Assembly: GCA_018714965.1 (NCBI GenBank) | Contig: DVML01000025.1 | Span: 1 to 64,000 of the forward strand | Reading direction: 5' to 3' | Length of the DNA: 64,000 nucleotides | DNA from: Fimihabitans intestinipullorum | Lineage (GTDB): Bacteria; Bacillota_I; Bacilli_A; RF39; UBA660 | In this document: positions 25,872 to 34,664 of the stretch, piece after piece | Position numbering within the stretch: the first letter of the stretch is position 1 | Layout of the letters: every line of letters starts with the position of its first letter | Made by a program: the position numbers and the translations under genes | Notes under the pieces: generated by a model | The model's database searches: none | What the model was told of the DNA's origin: nothing | The model's input: the letters and a program-made list of their open reading frames with translations, nothing else

Positions 25872-27278
25872 ATGAAGAAAAAGGGTTTATTGTTATTTGG
25901 ATTTTTCTGTTTGATTTTAGTTGCTATTATGACTGGTGTTATTGCTGGATATCGAGAAATTCATTTTTCAGTAGATGGGAAAACAGTTTTAAATGTGGAT
26001 GTGGGAAGTAAATATAATGCTCCTGAGGTAAATGCCTGCTATGGAAACTTTTTTCATTGTAAAGCACTAAAAGTAGATAAAATAGGGGATGTAGATACCA
26101 ATCGAATAGGAACTTATCACGTTTTCTATCAAGTTAAGAAAGATGGTAAAACGAAAAAGCTTGCGATTAAAGTAGTCGTAGAAGATAGAAAAAAGCCAGA
26201 ATTGGTAGTGGAAGGGGAGAAATTACAAGTCTGCCCGAATGGAAAATTAAAACAATATCAGTATCGAGCAATCGATCAGTATGATGGAGATTTAACTAGT
26301 AAAGTGAAGATCGAAGAAAAAGAAGGAAATCTCGTATTTTCCGTTCGTGATTCGAGTGGAAATGAAACTTTAAAAAAAGTTCCATACGAGAAAGTAGACC
26401 AAGTGCCTCCATCTTTAACATATAAAGGAAATCCAACGATGTCTTTACTGGTTGGAAGTACTTATCGAGATCCTGGAATGAATGCAATGGATGATTGCGA
26501 TGGAGATCTTACTCCTAATATCGTTGTCAGTGGAAATGTAAATACTAAAGTACCAGGAACGTATAAAGTGATTTATACTGCGACAGATCAGTCTGGAAAC
26601 CAAACATCGGCAGCGCGAACTGTCAAAGTCTATAAAAAGAACGTTACGACGATTCCTGGAAAGAAGACGATCTATCTTACATTTGATGATGGTCCAGGAC
26701 CTCATACTGCACGTTTGTTAGATATTTTAGCTAAGTATAATGTAAAAGCGACTTTCTTTGTGACAGGTGTAAATCCAGCGTATGATCCAATGATTACACG
26801 TGCATATAGAGAAGGTCATAGTATAGGACTTCATACTTATACACATCGATATCAAACGATATATGCTAGTAAAGAAGCTTATTATCAAGATTTAAATTTG
26901 ATTTCTAATAAAGTAAAGAATTTAACAGGTGTTGAAACTAAGTTAATTCGATTCCCGGGTGGATCATCCAATACGGTAAGTAATCGCGTTCCAGGTCTTA
27001 TGACATACCTTGCTCGCGATGTCGAAGCGAGAGGATATAAGTATTTTGATTGGAATATTACAAGTGGAGATGCTGGAGAAACAACATCGACACAAGTGGT
27101 TGCTAACAATGTAATTCGCAATTTACGAAACGATTATAGTATCGTTTTACAACACGATAGTCAAGGATTTAGTGTCAATGCAGTAGAGACGATTATTCAA
27201 TATGGGTTATCCCATGGATATACGTTCGCACCGCTTACGATGTCTAGTCCGACAGCACATCATAAAATTAATAATTAG
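25872..27278 (+). CDS. Secreted polysaccharide deacetylase with Ig-like domains (PgdA-like), 468 aa
   Basis: An N-terminal signal or anchor (about residues 4-28) is followed by two or three bacterial Ig-like/DUF5011-type repeats (GTYHVFYQVKKDGK..., GTYKVIYTATDQSGN) and a NodB catalytic domain (about 265-455). The NodB metal and catalytic motifs are intact: TFDDGPGPHT, HTYTH and RFPGGSSN. Such enzymes remove acetyl groups from peptidoglycan GlcNAc or other wall glycans, often giving lysozyme resistance. It is divergent from the PP2C gene and ends in a terminator before a tRNA cluster. Confidence 0.92.
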   Translation: MKKKGLLLFGFFCLILVAIMTGVIAGYREIHFSVDGKTVLNVDVGSKYNAPEVNACYGNFFHCKALKVDKIGDVDTNRIGTYHVFYQVKKDGKTKKLAIKVVVEDRKKPELVVEGEKLQVCPNGKLKQYQYRAIDQYDGDLTSKVKIEEKEGNLVFSVRDSSGNETLKKVPYEKVDQVPPSLTYKGNPTMSLLVGSTYRDPGMNAMDDCDGDLTPNIVVSGNVNTKVPGTYKVIYTATDQSGNQTSAARTVKVYKKNVTTIPGKKTIYLTFDDGPGPHTARLLDILAKYNVKATFFVTGVNPAYDPMITRAYREGHSIGLHTYTHRYQTIYASKEAYYQDLNLISNKVKNLTGVETKLIRFPGGSSNTVSNRVPGLMTYLARDVEARGYKYFDWNITSGDAGETTSTQVVANNVIRNLRNDYSIVLQHDSQGFSVNAVETIIQYGLSHGYTFAPLTMSSPTAHHKINN

Positions 27279-27287
27279 ACAAAAGAA

Positions 27288-27316
27288 AAACCTTACAAAT
27301 GTAAGGTTTATTTTTT
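27288..27316 (+). terminator. Terminator after deacetylase
   Basis: 10-bp stem AAACCTTACA/TGTAAGGTTT with AA loop and T-run. Confidence 0.85.
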
Positions 27317-27320
27317 AACT

Positions 27321-27397
27321 TGGTGACCTGTATGGGATTTGAACCCATGAATGCCGCCGTGAAAGGGCGGTGTGTTGAACCACTTCACCAACAGGCC
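27321..27397 (-). tRNA. tRNA-Glu (TTC)
   Basis: 77-base cloverleaf with encoded CCA. Anticodon stem CCGCC/GGCGG and loop CTTTCAC give TTC. The acceptor GGCCTGT/ACAGGTC has one G-U pair. First of three leftward tRNAs spaced by 7 bases. Confidence 0.95.
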
Positions 27398-27404
27398 AAC
27401 AAAA

Positions 27405-27481
27405 TGGCGCCTCTTGTAAGACTCGAACTTACGACCCCCTGATTAACAGTCAGATGCTCTAACCGACTGAGCTAAAGAGGC
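27405..27481 (-). tRNA. tRNA-Asn (GTT)
   Basis: 77 bases, acceptor GCCTCTT/AAGAGGC, discriminator G, anticodon loop CTGTTAA giving GTT, encoded CCA. Confidence 0.95.
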
Positions 27482-27488
27482 ATTTAAA

Positions 27489-27565
<77 letters not shown>

Positions 27566-27752
27566 ACTTAAATGTCAAACGACTATTACAGTATACATGA
27601 TATTCTAAAGTTTTGCAATAGCTTTTTTACATTTTCTGTATATTTTTTGAAATCTAGCGTCAATCCGACGTCCTCACTGAATAATATACACAGAAATGAA
27701 AAGTATGTCAATCTTTTTTGCGTTTCTTTTCACGATAAAGCAGTATAATTCG

Positions 27753-27781
27753 TTGACGACAAAAATAATTAAAAGTATAAT
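27753..27781 (+). promoter_or_regulatory. suf operon promoter
   Basis: TTGACG, 17 bases, TATAAT. Transcription should start near 27788. Confidence 0.8.
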
Positions 27782-27787
27782 GGATGT

Positions 27788-27848
27788 GAATATGAAAGAA
27801 ATTTCATATTCAGAAAACCATGGATAACATATAGATGTTATGACCATG
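27788..27848 (+). promoter_or_regulatory. Structured 5' leader of suf operon
   Basis: The predicted transcript begins with a perfect 10-bp hairpin GAATATGAAA/TTTCATATTC closed by a GAAA tetraloop. A second hairpin follows (27819-27848; 7-bp core ATAACAT/ATGTTAT with ATAG loop, extended by CATGG/CCATG across a two-base bulge). The ribosome site lies just after. No T-run follows either hairpin, so transcript stabilisation or translational control is more likely than termination. Confidence 0.55.
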
Positions 27849-27870
27849 TTAATATAGAAAGGATGAAGAT

Positions 27871-28587
27871 ATGTTAGAGTTACAAGACATCTCATTCAAA
27901 CGAGATGGTAAACATATACTAGATCACGTGAGCTTCAAATTTGAAGCAGAAAAATTTTACGTGATCACTGGACCCAACGGGAGTGGAAAATCGACACTCG
28001 CTAAAATCATCATGGGAATCGAACAACCAGATAGTGGGAAGATTTTATTAGATGGAAAAGATATCACTCATAAAAAAATTGACGAAAGATCAAGGTTAGG
28101 AATTGGGTTTGCGTTTCAACAGCCGGTACAATTTAAAGGAATTACCGTATATGATTTATTAAAGCTTGCTTCTAAAAAAGAAATTGGAACGAAAGAAGCA
28201 TGTCAATTGTTATCAAAAGTTGGTCTTTGTGCAGGAGAATATATCGATCGTGAGATCAATGGTTCTCTATCAGGAGGAGAATTAAAACGAATTGAAATTG
28301 CCTCTGTTATGGCAAAGGATCCGAGTGTTTCTATCTTCGATGAACCAGAAGCAGGAATCGATTTGTGGAGCTTTCGAAATTTGATCGATGTGTTTAAACA
28401 AATGGAATCTTATGCGAAAGGAGTTACGATTGTTATTTCACATCAAGAGAGAATTTTAGCGATTGCCGATCAAATTATTTGGATGGATCAAGGTAAGATA
28501 AAACAAGAAGGGAGTAAAAACGCGATGATGCATCAAATCTTGATGCCACAGAAAGATTGTCCGAAAGGAGTGATGACTTGTGAATAA
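27871..28587 (+). CDS. sufC: Fe-S cluster assembly ATPase SufC
   Basis: An ABC-type ATPase of 238 aa that drives the SufB scaffold for iron-sulfur cluster assembly in the cytosol. Walker A GPNGSGKST (about residue 35), Q-loop FAFQQPVQF, signature LSGGELKR (about 133), Walker B VSIFDEPEAGID (about 157) and switch His in VISHQE. RBS AAAGGA. Its stop overlaps the sufB start by 8 bases, implying coupled translation. No sufS, sufU or sufD is adjacent. Confidence 0.95.
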   Translation: MLELQDISFKRDGKHILDHVSFKFEAEKFYVITGPNGSGKSTLAKIIMGIEQPDSGKILLDGKDITHKKIDERSRLGIGFAFQQPVQFKGITVYDLLKLASKKEIGTKEACQLLSKVGLCAGEYIDREINGSLSGGELKRIEIASVMAKDPSVSIFDEPEAGIDLWSFRNLIDVFKQMESYAKGVTIVISHQERILAIADQIIWMDQGKIKQEGSKNAMMHQILMPQKDCPKGVMTCE

Positions 28588-29497
28588 AGTAGATGAATCA
28601 CTTCTTCACGAAATATTAGATCAAGATGTAAGAAAAGCAGATGCTTACAATATTCGTAAGAATGGAAAAGGGATCGAGCGTAAATCAAATCCTAATATTG
28701 AGATTGTTCCGAAGGAGGATGGAACAGGACTTGATATTTACGTTAAAGAAAACACTCTATTTGGAATCATTCACATCCCTGTGATTATTACGGAAAGTGG
28801 ACTTACCGATGTCGTATATAACGATTTTCATATTGGTAAAAATGCGAATGTGATCATTATTGCCGGATGTGGAATTCATAATGGAAAACATAAAGATTCT
28901 AAACATGATGGAATACATCGCTTCTATGTAGAAGAAAAAGCAAAAGTAAACTATGTTGAAAAACATTATGGAGAAGGTGAGGGAACTGGAAAGAAAGAAC
29001 TCAATCCGGTGACTGAAGTTACATTAGAAAAAGATGCCTATTTATCGATGAGTACGACGCAGATCAAAGGAGTCGATACAACGTTACGTGTGACGAAAGC
29101 TAAATTAAAAGAAGGATCTACACTCATAATTAACGAAAAAATATTAACGACAGGAACACAACAAGCGAAAACTGATTTTGTCGTTTCCTTAGATGGAGAA
29201 GGTGCAAGTACGCATGTGACATCTCGTTCTGTAGCGGAAGAATCATCTTATCAAGAATTTACATCTCATATTACTGGAAATAAAAAATGTTATGCGCACG
29301 TGGAATGTGATGCTATTATTAAAGATCATGGATCTGTAAAAGCAGTTCCAGAAATTTATGCCAAAGATGTAGATGCAAATCTGATTCACGAAGCAGCAAT
29401 TGGTAAAATAGCAGGACAACAACTTATGAAATTGATGTCGCTCGGTCTTTCTGAAAAAGAGGCAGAGGAGACGATTATTAAGGGCTTCTTAAAGTAA
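28580..29497 (+). CDS. sufB: SufB/SufD-family Fe-S scaffold, short form, 305 aa
   Basis: The beta-helical SufBD core is clear from about residue 60 to 285, with IIIAGCGIHNG, HYGEGEGTGKK, TSRSVAEESSYQEF, and the C-terminal LIHEAAIGKIAGQQL motif. Four cysteines or histidines in the GCG and KKCYAHVEC segments could be ligands. At 305 aa it lacks the N-terminal region of the usual 470-aa SufB. With SufC alone it fits a minimal two-component SUF system (SMS-like), as described in archaea and some anaerobic bacteria. GTG start with a well-placed AAAGGAG site. A SufS/SufU pair elsewhere in the genome cannot be excluded. Confidence 0.88.
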   Translation: MNKVDESLLHEILDQDVRKADAYNIRKNGKGIERKSNPNIEIVPKEDGTGLDIYVKENTLFGIIHIPVIITESGLTDVVYNDFHIGKNANVIIIAGCGIHNGKHKDSKHDGIHRFYVEEKAKVNYVEKHYGEGEGTGKKELNPVTEVTLEKDAYLSMSTTQIKGVDTTLRVTKAKLKEGSTLIINEKILTTGTQQAKTDFVVSLDGEGASTHVTSRSVAEESSYQEFTSHITGNKKCYAHVECDAIIKDHGSVKAVPEIYAKDVDANLIHEAAIGKIAGQQLMKLMSLGLSEKEAEETIIKGFLK

Positions 29498-29520
29498 AAA
29501 TAAGAGTCAACGAAATGTAT

Positions 29521-29545
29521 AAACACTGATTTTTCAGTGTTTTTC
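29521..29545 (+). terminator. Terminator of suf operon
   Basis: 9-bp stem AAACACTGA/TCAGTGTTT with TTTT loop. An outer CAACGAAA/TTTCGTTG pairing extends it. Confidence 0.85.
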
Positions 29546-29596
29546 GTTGTGTTCTTTTTAAAATAAGTGTATCCTAGATAATAGGAGGGATAAAAA

Positions 29597-30481
29597 ATGG
29601 ATTTAAAAAAATTATTTGGTTATGAAGGAAAAACTGTTGTAATTACGGGTGCAGCATCAGGAATGAGCCGTTCTGCTGCGGAATTATTAATCGAACTTGG
29701 AGCGAAAGTATATGCGATCGATATCAATCCGATCGACTTGCCAGTAGAAAAAGCATATCAAGCTGATTTGAGCGATAAAGAACAAATCGATCGTGTCATT
29801 GCTGATTTACCACAAAAGATCGATGCATTATTCTTATGTCATGGAATTGCAGCATTTCCTGGAAGAGAATTATTAGTACAAAAAGTAAATTTCTATAGTC
29901 AAAAATATATGACAGAGCAATTACTCGATCGTATTTCTGATCATGGATCTATTACTTATATCGCATCTGTAGGAGGTTTCGGTTGGCAACAAGTATATCC
30001 AACTGCCGTAGAACTAATCAATTTACCTACTTGGGAAGATGCAATGAAGTTTTATGAAACACATCCAGAGTTAATTCAAAGTGCCTATGTTTTTGCAAAA
30101 CAATGTTTACTTTCCTATGTTACTTATAAATGTATGGATCCAGCATTCATAGGACGTAAGATCAGAATCAATGCAATCAATCCAGGAGATACAACGACAG
30201 GTCTTACAGATGACTTTAATAAATCAACAAGTCCTACGGGAAATGCAGAAGAGGGTGCGGCAATGATCGAGAACATCTTCTTGAAAAGCTGGAATGGATA
30301 TGCAGCAGAGCCAAAAGATATGGGATATCCTATGGTTGTCGTTGGTAGTGCTATTTGTTCTTATATGTCAGGGCAACTTATTTATATCGATTATGGATTA
30401 ACTTCTAATTGGACAAGCCAAGCATTGTTACATGCAAACGATAAGACAATAGAAGAAATCTCAAAAGATTCACAAGCTTAA
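29597..30481 (+). CDS. Short-chain dehydrogenase/reductase, 294 aa
   Basis: Rossmann-fold SDR with cofactor loop VVITGAASGMS (Ser in place of the usual last Gly of TGxxxGxG), acidic DIN after the second strand that suggests NAD, the ASVGG segment with the catalytic Ser, and YVFAK (YxxxK) near residue 164. About 35 extra residues lie between the Ser and Tyr, as in the 3-alpha-hydroxysteroid dehydrogenase/coniferyl alcohol dehydrogenase group. The substrate is unknown; a bile-acid or steroid activity is possible but unproven. GGAGGG precedes the ATG. Monocistronic. Confidence 0.85.
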   Translation: MDLKKLFGYEGKTVVITGAASGMSRSAAELLIELGAKVYAIDINPIDLPVEKAYQADLSDKEQIDRVIADLPQKIDALFLCHGIAAFPGRELLVQKVNFYSQKYMTEQLLDRISDHGSITYIASVGGFGWQQVYPTAVELINLPTWEDAMKFYETHPELIQSAYVFAKQCLLSYVTYKCMDPAFIGRKIRINAINPGDTTTGLTDDFNKSTSPTGNAEEGAAMIENIFLKSWNGYAAEPKDMGYPMVVVGSAICSYMSGQLIYIDYGLTSNWTSQALLHANDKTIEEISKDSQA

Positions 30482-30559
30482 AATGAATGTGCATAGGAAA
30501 TATGCACATTTTTATTGTCAAAAGAATTATTTTGTGTTAAAATGATAATGTTGTTAATT

Positions 30560-30636
30560 GGCCTGTTGGTGAAGCGGTTCAACACACTGCCCTCTCACGG
30601 CAGCATTCATGGGTTCGAAACCCATACAGGTCACCA
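30560..30636 (+). tRNA. tRNA-Glu (CTC)
   Basis: 77 bases with CCA. Nearly identical to the tRNA-Glu (TTC) at 27.3 kb except in the anticodon arm, where CTGCC/GGCAG encloses CTCTCAC, giving CTC. Confidence 0.95.
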
Positions 30637-30646
30637 TATGATAATT

Positions 30647-30672
30647 ACTAGATAGCAATATCTAGTTTTTTT
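30647..30672 (+). terminator. Terminator after tRNA-Glu
   Basis: 8-bp stem ACTAGATA/TATCTAGT with GCAA tetraloop and T-run. Confidence 0.9.
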
Positions 30673-30746
30673 GTTTTCAACGTTACTATGTGATGATATA
30701 ATAAGATTGTGGAATCGTTCAGGAGAGTTGAAGGGAGATTTTATTT

Positions 30747-31214
30747 ATGTCTTTTTTAAAAGCGAAGGAAAATTTACAAAAATACGGATTAGAAAATAAA
30801 ATTATGGAGTTTACTGTTTCTTCGGCAACGGTAAAAGAAGCTGCTAAGGCAATTGATTGCAAGGAAGAAGAGATCGCCAAAACTTTATCATTTATCGTTT
30901 CTGATCACCCTATATTGATCGTAGTTGCAGGAGACTCTAAAATTGATAATAGTAAATTTAAAAGAGAATTTCATACCAAAGCAAAGATGATACCATTCGA
31001 TCAAGTCGAAAATTTGATAGGGCATGCGGTCGGGGGAGTTTGTCCATTTGGAGTCAACGAAGGAGTGACTGTTTATTTGGATGATTCTTTAAAACGTTTT
31101 GAAGTTATTTATCCGGCTTGTGGAAGTGCGAATAGTGCAGTGAAATTAACATTAGATGAATTAGAAAAAGCATCAAACTATCAAAAATGGGTAGATGTTT
31201 GTAAGATAGTTTAA
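30747..31214 (+). CDS. YbaK/EbsC-family aminoacyl-tRNA deacylase, 155 aa
   Basis: YbaK-type trans-editing protein that hydrolyses mischarged tRNA (often Cys-tRNA-Pro). Visible family features: the IAKTLSFIV strand with the conserved Lys, VVAGDSKIDNSKF, and the active-site loop AVGGVCPFG followed by VYLDDSLKRF. Length is normal. A TATAAT box lies at 30697-30702. A hairpin (GTGATTTTG/CAAAATCAC, 31229-31249) lies between it and the HD gene. Confidence 0.92.
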   Translation: MSFLKAKENLQKYGLENKIMEFTVSSATVKEAAKAIDCKEEEIAKTLSFIVSDHPILIVVAGDSKIDNSKFKREFHTKAKMIPFDQVENLIGHAVGGVCPFGVNEGVTVYLDDSLKRFEVIYPACGSANSAVKLTLDELEKASNYQKWVDVCKIV

Positions 31215-31273
31215 GAAATGAAAAAAAGGTGATTTTGTAACAAAATCACACAGTATTGAGATTGGAGAAAATT

Positions 31274-31843
31274 ATGGATATAGAACATAAGCATGAAGAC
31301 TTAATTGCAATCGCAAAAAAATACATGAGTACTATTCAGGATAGTTGTCATAACATACATCATATGAATGATGTCGTTGCTTATACAAAAGAACTTTTAA
31401 ATGAACTAGAGACCAAGAAAAATCCGGAAGTATGTATGATCGGTGCTTATTGGCACGATGTTGGAAGGATAAAATTGGATGTAGGTCACGAAGAATTATC
31501 AGCAAAGATGTTACGGCAACACATGCTTGAAATGAATTATGATGATGAATTCATAGAAGCTTGTTGTGAAGCAATTCGATATCATAAATGGAATATGTCT
31601 CCTAAGACGATAGAAGGGCTTATTATAAAAGATGCAGATAAATTAGCATTTCTTGGAAGCGAGAGATGGAGTGCTTGTTTAGAACAGGGACAAAGATTAG
31701 ATGATATCATACAGTTGCTTCCAAGATTAAGAAACGAACTTTTATATTTTGAAGTTTCCAGAAAAATATATGACCGAGAAATTGTACGTATCATGAGATT
31801 GTTATATGATAGATATTATGGTGATAGGAGAGAAAAAGAATAA
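31274..31843 (+). CDS. HD-domain metal-dependent phosphohydrolase, 189 aa
   Basis: A small HD-domain protein. Metal ligands: the N-terminal His pair HNIHHMNDV, the core YWHDVGR, H in GHEELSA, and the distal KDADKLAF. Such proteins hydrolyse nucleotides or cyclic dinucleotides. I take the ATG at 31274, with GGAG seven bases upstream, over an in-frame TTG. It lies between ybaK and nrdD, but the long AT-rich stretch after it separates it from nrdD. Confidence 0.82.
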   Translation: MDIEHKHEDLIAIAKKYMSTIQDSCHNIHHMNDVVAYTKELLNELETKKNPEVCMIGAYWHDVGRIKLDVGHEELSAKMLRQHMLEMNYDDEFIEACCEAIRYHKWNMSPKTIEGLIIKDADKLAFLGSERWSACLEQGQRLDDIIQLLPRLRNELLYFEVSRKIYDREIVRIMRLLYDRYYGDRREKE

Positions 31844-31851
31844 TAAAGAAG

Positions 31852-31873
31852 CAAGTATAGACTTGTTTTTTTT
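31852..31873 (+). terminator. Terminator after HD gene
   Basis: 5-bp stem CAAGT/ACTTG with ATAG loop and an eight-base T-run. Confidence 0.65.
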
Positions 31874-31880
31874 ATGTGCA

Positions 31881-32199
31881 AAAAAAAGCGAACAAAAGAA
31901 TGTGAAAAGGAATAGAAAATGTCAAAAATACACTTTAAATTTTTTTGAAAAAATGGCATCTAAAAAATAATTGAAAATGAAAAATATAAAAAAATCAAAA
32001 AAACAGATATGATGCAAAAAGCCTAAAAATGCGACTTTCACTTTTAAAAATAATGCTTTTTCCGGTTTTTGAAAAAAACGGCGTTTTTTTAAAAAACGAA
32101 GTGTAAAGAAAAACACAAAAAAATAAAATGCGTTTTTGTTGAAAAATAAAGGCTCGTGAGCTGTGCTGAAAAAAAAGTTTAAAATTTGTTCGCTTTTTT
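31881..32199. repeat. AT-rich non-coding block bounded by 15-bp perfect inverted repeats
   Basis: The left arm AAAAAAGCGAACAAA (31882-31896) is exactly complementary to the right arm (32185-32199), which ends in a T-run. The roughly 290 bases between are dominated by A- and T-runs with small internal hairpins such as CGTTTTT/AAAAACG. No gene with a ribosome site is present. It may be a MITE-like element or a long non-coding RNA ending in its own terminator. The nrdD promoter begins three bases later. Confidence 0.6.
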
Positions 32200-32201
32200 A
32201 C

Positions 32202-32230
32202 TTGATTTTTTTATTTTGAGTTGCTATACT
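32202..32230 (+). promoter_or_regulatory. nrdD promoter
   Basis: TTGATT, 17 bases, TATACT, then AGGAGG and the ATG. No convincing NrdR-box pair is seen. Confidence 0.75.
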
Positions 32231-32258
32231 GACAGTAGTTAAGGTAGGAGGAAATGTT

Positions 32259-34664
32259 ATGACAGGTGTTATGGAAGATACAGCATTAGAACTACAGGTA
32301 GTGAAGAGAAATGGAAAGAAAGTTGACTTTGATGGAACGAAAATAGCAATCGCTATTAAAAAGGGATTCGATAGTTTAATTCCATCAGAGGAGAATGCAA
32401 CATTACAAGATGTTGGCTATAGTGAAAAAGATGTAAACAAAGTTTATCATGCGGTGATGGAACGCATTAAAAAAGAATATAAAGATGAAGAGAAGATCAA
32501 GATTGAGACGATTCAGGATATGATCGAGGATGAACTTCAAAAGAAACATTATACAGATGTTTATGAATCATTTAAGGCATATCGTGAGCAGAGAAATCAA
32601 TCACGTGAGTTATTCTCAGATAATAAAAGACTTCATAAGTTTTTAAAGAACATTGAAAGCTTAGGATTAAAGTCAGCACACGAAGAAAATACAAAGAGAG
32701 AAAATGCGAATGTCGATGGAGATACTGCAATGGGAACAATGCTTCAATATGGAGCTACGATTTCTAAAGAGTTTACGAAAGCATATCTTATGAAACGTAA
32801 ATATGCAGATGCTCACGATTCAGGAGCGATCCACATTCACGATATGGACTTTATGGCAATGGGAACGACGACTTGTTGTCAAATCGATTTAAATCGTCTA
32901 TTCAAAGGTGGATTCTCAACAGGGCATGGACATTTGAGAGAACCAAATGACATTATGTCTTACGCTGCACTTGCTGCTATTGCAATTCAAGCAAATCAAA
33001 ATGATCAACATGGGGGACAAGCAATCCCAGCATTCGATTACTATTTAGCACCAGGAGTGTTAAAGACATTTAAAAAACAATTTAAACAAGTCGTAAATGA
33101 CTATTTAGATTTAGAAGGTTTGAAACCTCTTGTTAATATGGAGCGTATCGCAAAGGATATTAGTAAATTAACTTCTATCGAAGTAGATATGGAAGCGTTT
33201 GATGTCTACTCAAAAGGAAGTGAAAAAGTACATCATATTCTTTGCTTAGGATATGAAAAAGCGGTTCAAAAGACAGATCGTATTACATATCAAGCGATGG
33301 AAGCGTTTATTCACAACTTAAATACAATGCATTCAAGAGCAGGGGCTCAAGTTCCATTTTCAAGTATTAACTTTGGAACAGATACTTCTCCAGAGGGAAG
33401 AATGGTGATGAAAGACTATTTACTTGCCTTAGATGCTGGACTAGGACATGGAGAAACTCCAATTTTCCCAATTTCAATTTTTAAAGTAAAAGAAGGAGTT
33501 AACTATAATCCAGAAGATCCAAACTATGATTTGTTCCATTTATCATGCGAAGTTTCTGCGAAGAGATTATTCCCTAATTTCTCGTTTATCGATGCTCCAT
33601 TCAATTTGCAATATTATAAAGAAGGAGATTACAGAACAGAAGTTGGATACATGGGATGTCGTACACGTGTCATGGGAGATGTAACCGATCCAGATAATCA
33701 AGTGACACCTGGACGTGGTAATTTATCATTTACGTCTATCAACCTTCCAAGACTTGGAATCAAACATGGTATTGTAACAAATGAAAAGGCTGATATGGAT
33801 GGATTCTTCGAAGAACTTGGAGAATATATGGAAATGGTAAAAGATCAATTGTTGGAACGTTTTGAAATTCAATGTAGAAAACATGTTTATAATTTTCCAT
33901 TCTTACTTGGGCAAGGTGTTTGGACAGATGGAGAAAAGTTAAAGCCAAACGATCGTATTCGTAAGTTATTAAAACATGGTACGTTGACATTTGGATTTAT
34001 CGGACTTGCAGAATGTTTAAAAGCTTTAACTGGTAAACATCATGGAGAAAGTGAAGAATCTCAAAAATTAGGACTTGAAATTATTGGATTCATGCGTAAG
34101 AAAGCAGACGAATATTCTGAAAAATACAACTTGAATTTCTCTGTTATCGCAACTCCAGCAGAAGGATTATCCGGAAGATTTGTCAATATCGACAAAGCAA
34201 TCTATGGTAAGATCAAAGGTGTTACAGATCGTGAATACTATACAAACTCATTCCATATTCCAGTTTATTACAATATTTCAGCAGCTCGTAAGATCGAATT
34301 AGAAGCACCATATCATGCGCTTACAAATGGTGGACATATTACTTATATCGAATTAGATGGAGATACTACAGAAAATGTAGAAGCATTTGAAAAAGTGATT
34401 CGTAAAATGAAAGAGTCAGGAATTGGATATGGGGCAATTAATCACCCAGTTGATCGTGATCCAGTTTGTGGATTTAATGGTGTAATTAACGATACTTGTC
34501 CAGGATGTGGTAGAAAAGAAGAAGATGACGATGTGCACTTTGAAAGAATTCGTCGTATTACGGGATACCTTGTTGGAACAGTAGATCGCTTTAACAACGG
34601 AAAAAGAGCGGAAGAAAGAGATCGTGTAAAACACACGTTGAATGCAAGAAATGCAAAAAATTAG
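32259..34664 (+). CDS. nrdD: Anaerobic ribonucleoside-triphosphate reductase
   Basis: The glycyl-radical class III reductase that makes deoxynucleotides without oxygen. An N-terminal ATP-cone (about residues 10-100, VVKRNGKKVDFDGTKI) allows allosteric control. The ten-stranded barrel region carries MGTTTCCQIDL, and the C-terminus has a zinc site with Cys residues in VCGFNGVIND and CPGCGRKE. The radical glycine lies in RRITGYLVG near residue 770. The 801-aa length is within the family range. The nrdG activase overlaps its 3' end. Confidence 0.97.
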   Translation: MTGVMEDTALELQVVKRNGKKVDFDGTKIAIAIKKGFDSLIPSEENATLQDVGYSEKDVNKVYHAVMERIKKEYKDEEKIKIETIQDMIEDELQKKHYTDVYESFKAYREQRNQSRELFSDNKRLHKFLKNIESLGLKSAHEENTKRENANVDGDTAMGTMLQYGATISKEFTKAYLMKRKYADAHDSGAIHIHDMDFMAMGTTTCCQIDLNRLFKGGFSTGHGHLREPNDIMSYAALAAIAIQANQNDQHGGQAIPAFDYYLAPGVLKTFKKQFKQVVNDYLDLEGLKPLVNMERIAKDISKLTSIEVDMEAFDVYSKGSEKVHHILCLGYEKAVQKTDRITYQAMEAFIHNLNTMHSRAGAQVPFSSINFGTDTSPEGRMVMKDYLLALDAGLGHGETPIFPISIFKVKEGVNYNPEDPNYDLFHLSCEVSAKRLFPNFSFIDAPFNLQYYKEGDYRTEVGYMGCRTRVMGDVTDPDNQVTPGRGNLSFTSINLPRLGIKHGIVTNEKADMDGFFEELGEYMEMVKDQLLERFEIQCRKHVYNFPFLLGQGVWTDGEKLKPNDRIRKLLKHGTLTFGFIGLAECLKALTGKHHGESEESQKLGLEIIGFMRKKADEYSEKYNLNFSVIATPAEGLSGRFVNIDKAIYGKIKGVTDREYYTNSFHIPVYYNISAARKIELEAPYHALTNGGHITYIELDGDTTENVEAFEKVIRKMKESGIGYGAINHPVDRDPVCGFNGVINDTCPGCGRKEEDDDVHFERIRRITGYLVGTVDRFNNGKRAEERDRVKHTLNARNAKN

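Larger units (their letters stand above)
27566..27870. other. Intergenic region between tRNA cluster and suf operon
   Basis: It holds the leftward tRNA promoter region (not resolved) and the rightward suf promoter and leader. A leftward hydrophobic reading frame crosses it but lacks a ribosome site and overlaps sufC, so I do not call it. Confidence 0.6.

Noticed and set aside
27674..27895. Leftward 73-residue hydrophobic reading frame before sufC
   Set aside because: No ribosome site, overlaps the sufC start, promoter and structured leader; hydrophobicity follows from AT-rich composition.
31229..31249. Riboswitch before the HD-domain gene
   Set aside because: Only a single 9-bp hairpin with a 3-base loop; no conserved aptamer-like sequence.
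31922..32116. Leftward Phe/Lys-rich reading frame in the AT-rich block
   Set aside because: Low-complexity product of A/T runs with no ribosome site.
31881..32199. Known structured RNA (6S, tmRNA, RNase P) in the 319-bp block
   Set aside because: The closing stem is suggestive, but no conserved core sequence of these RNAs is visible.
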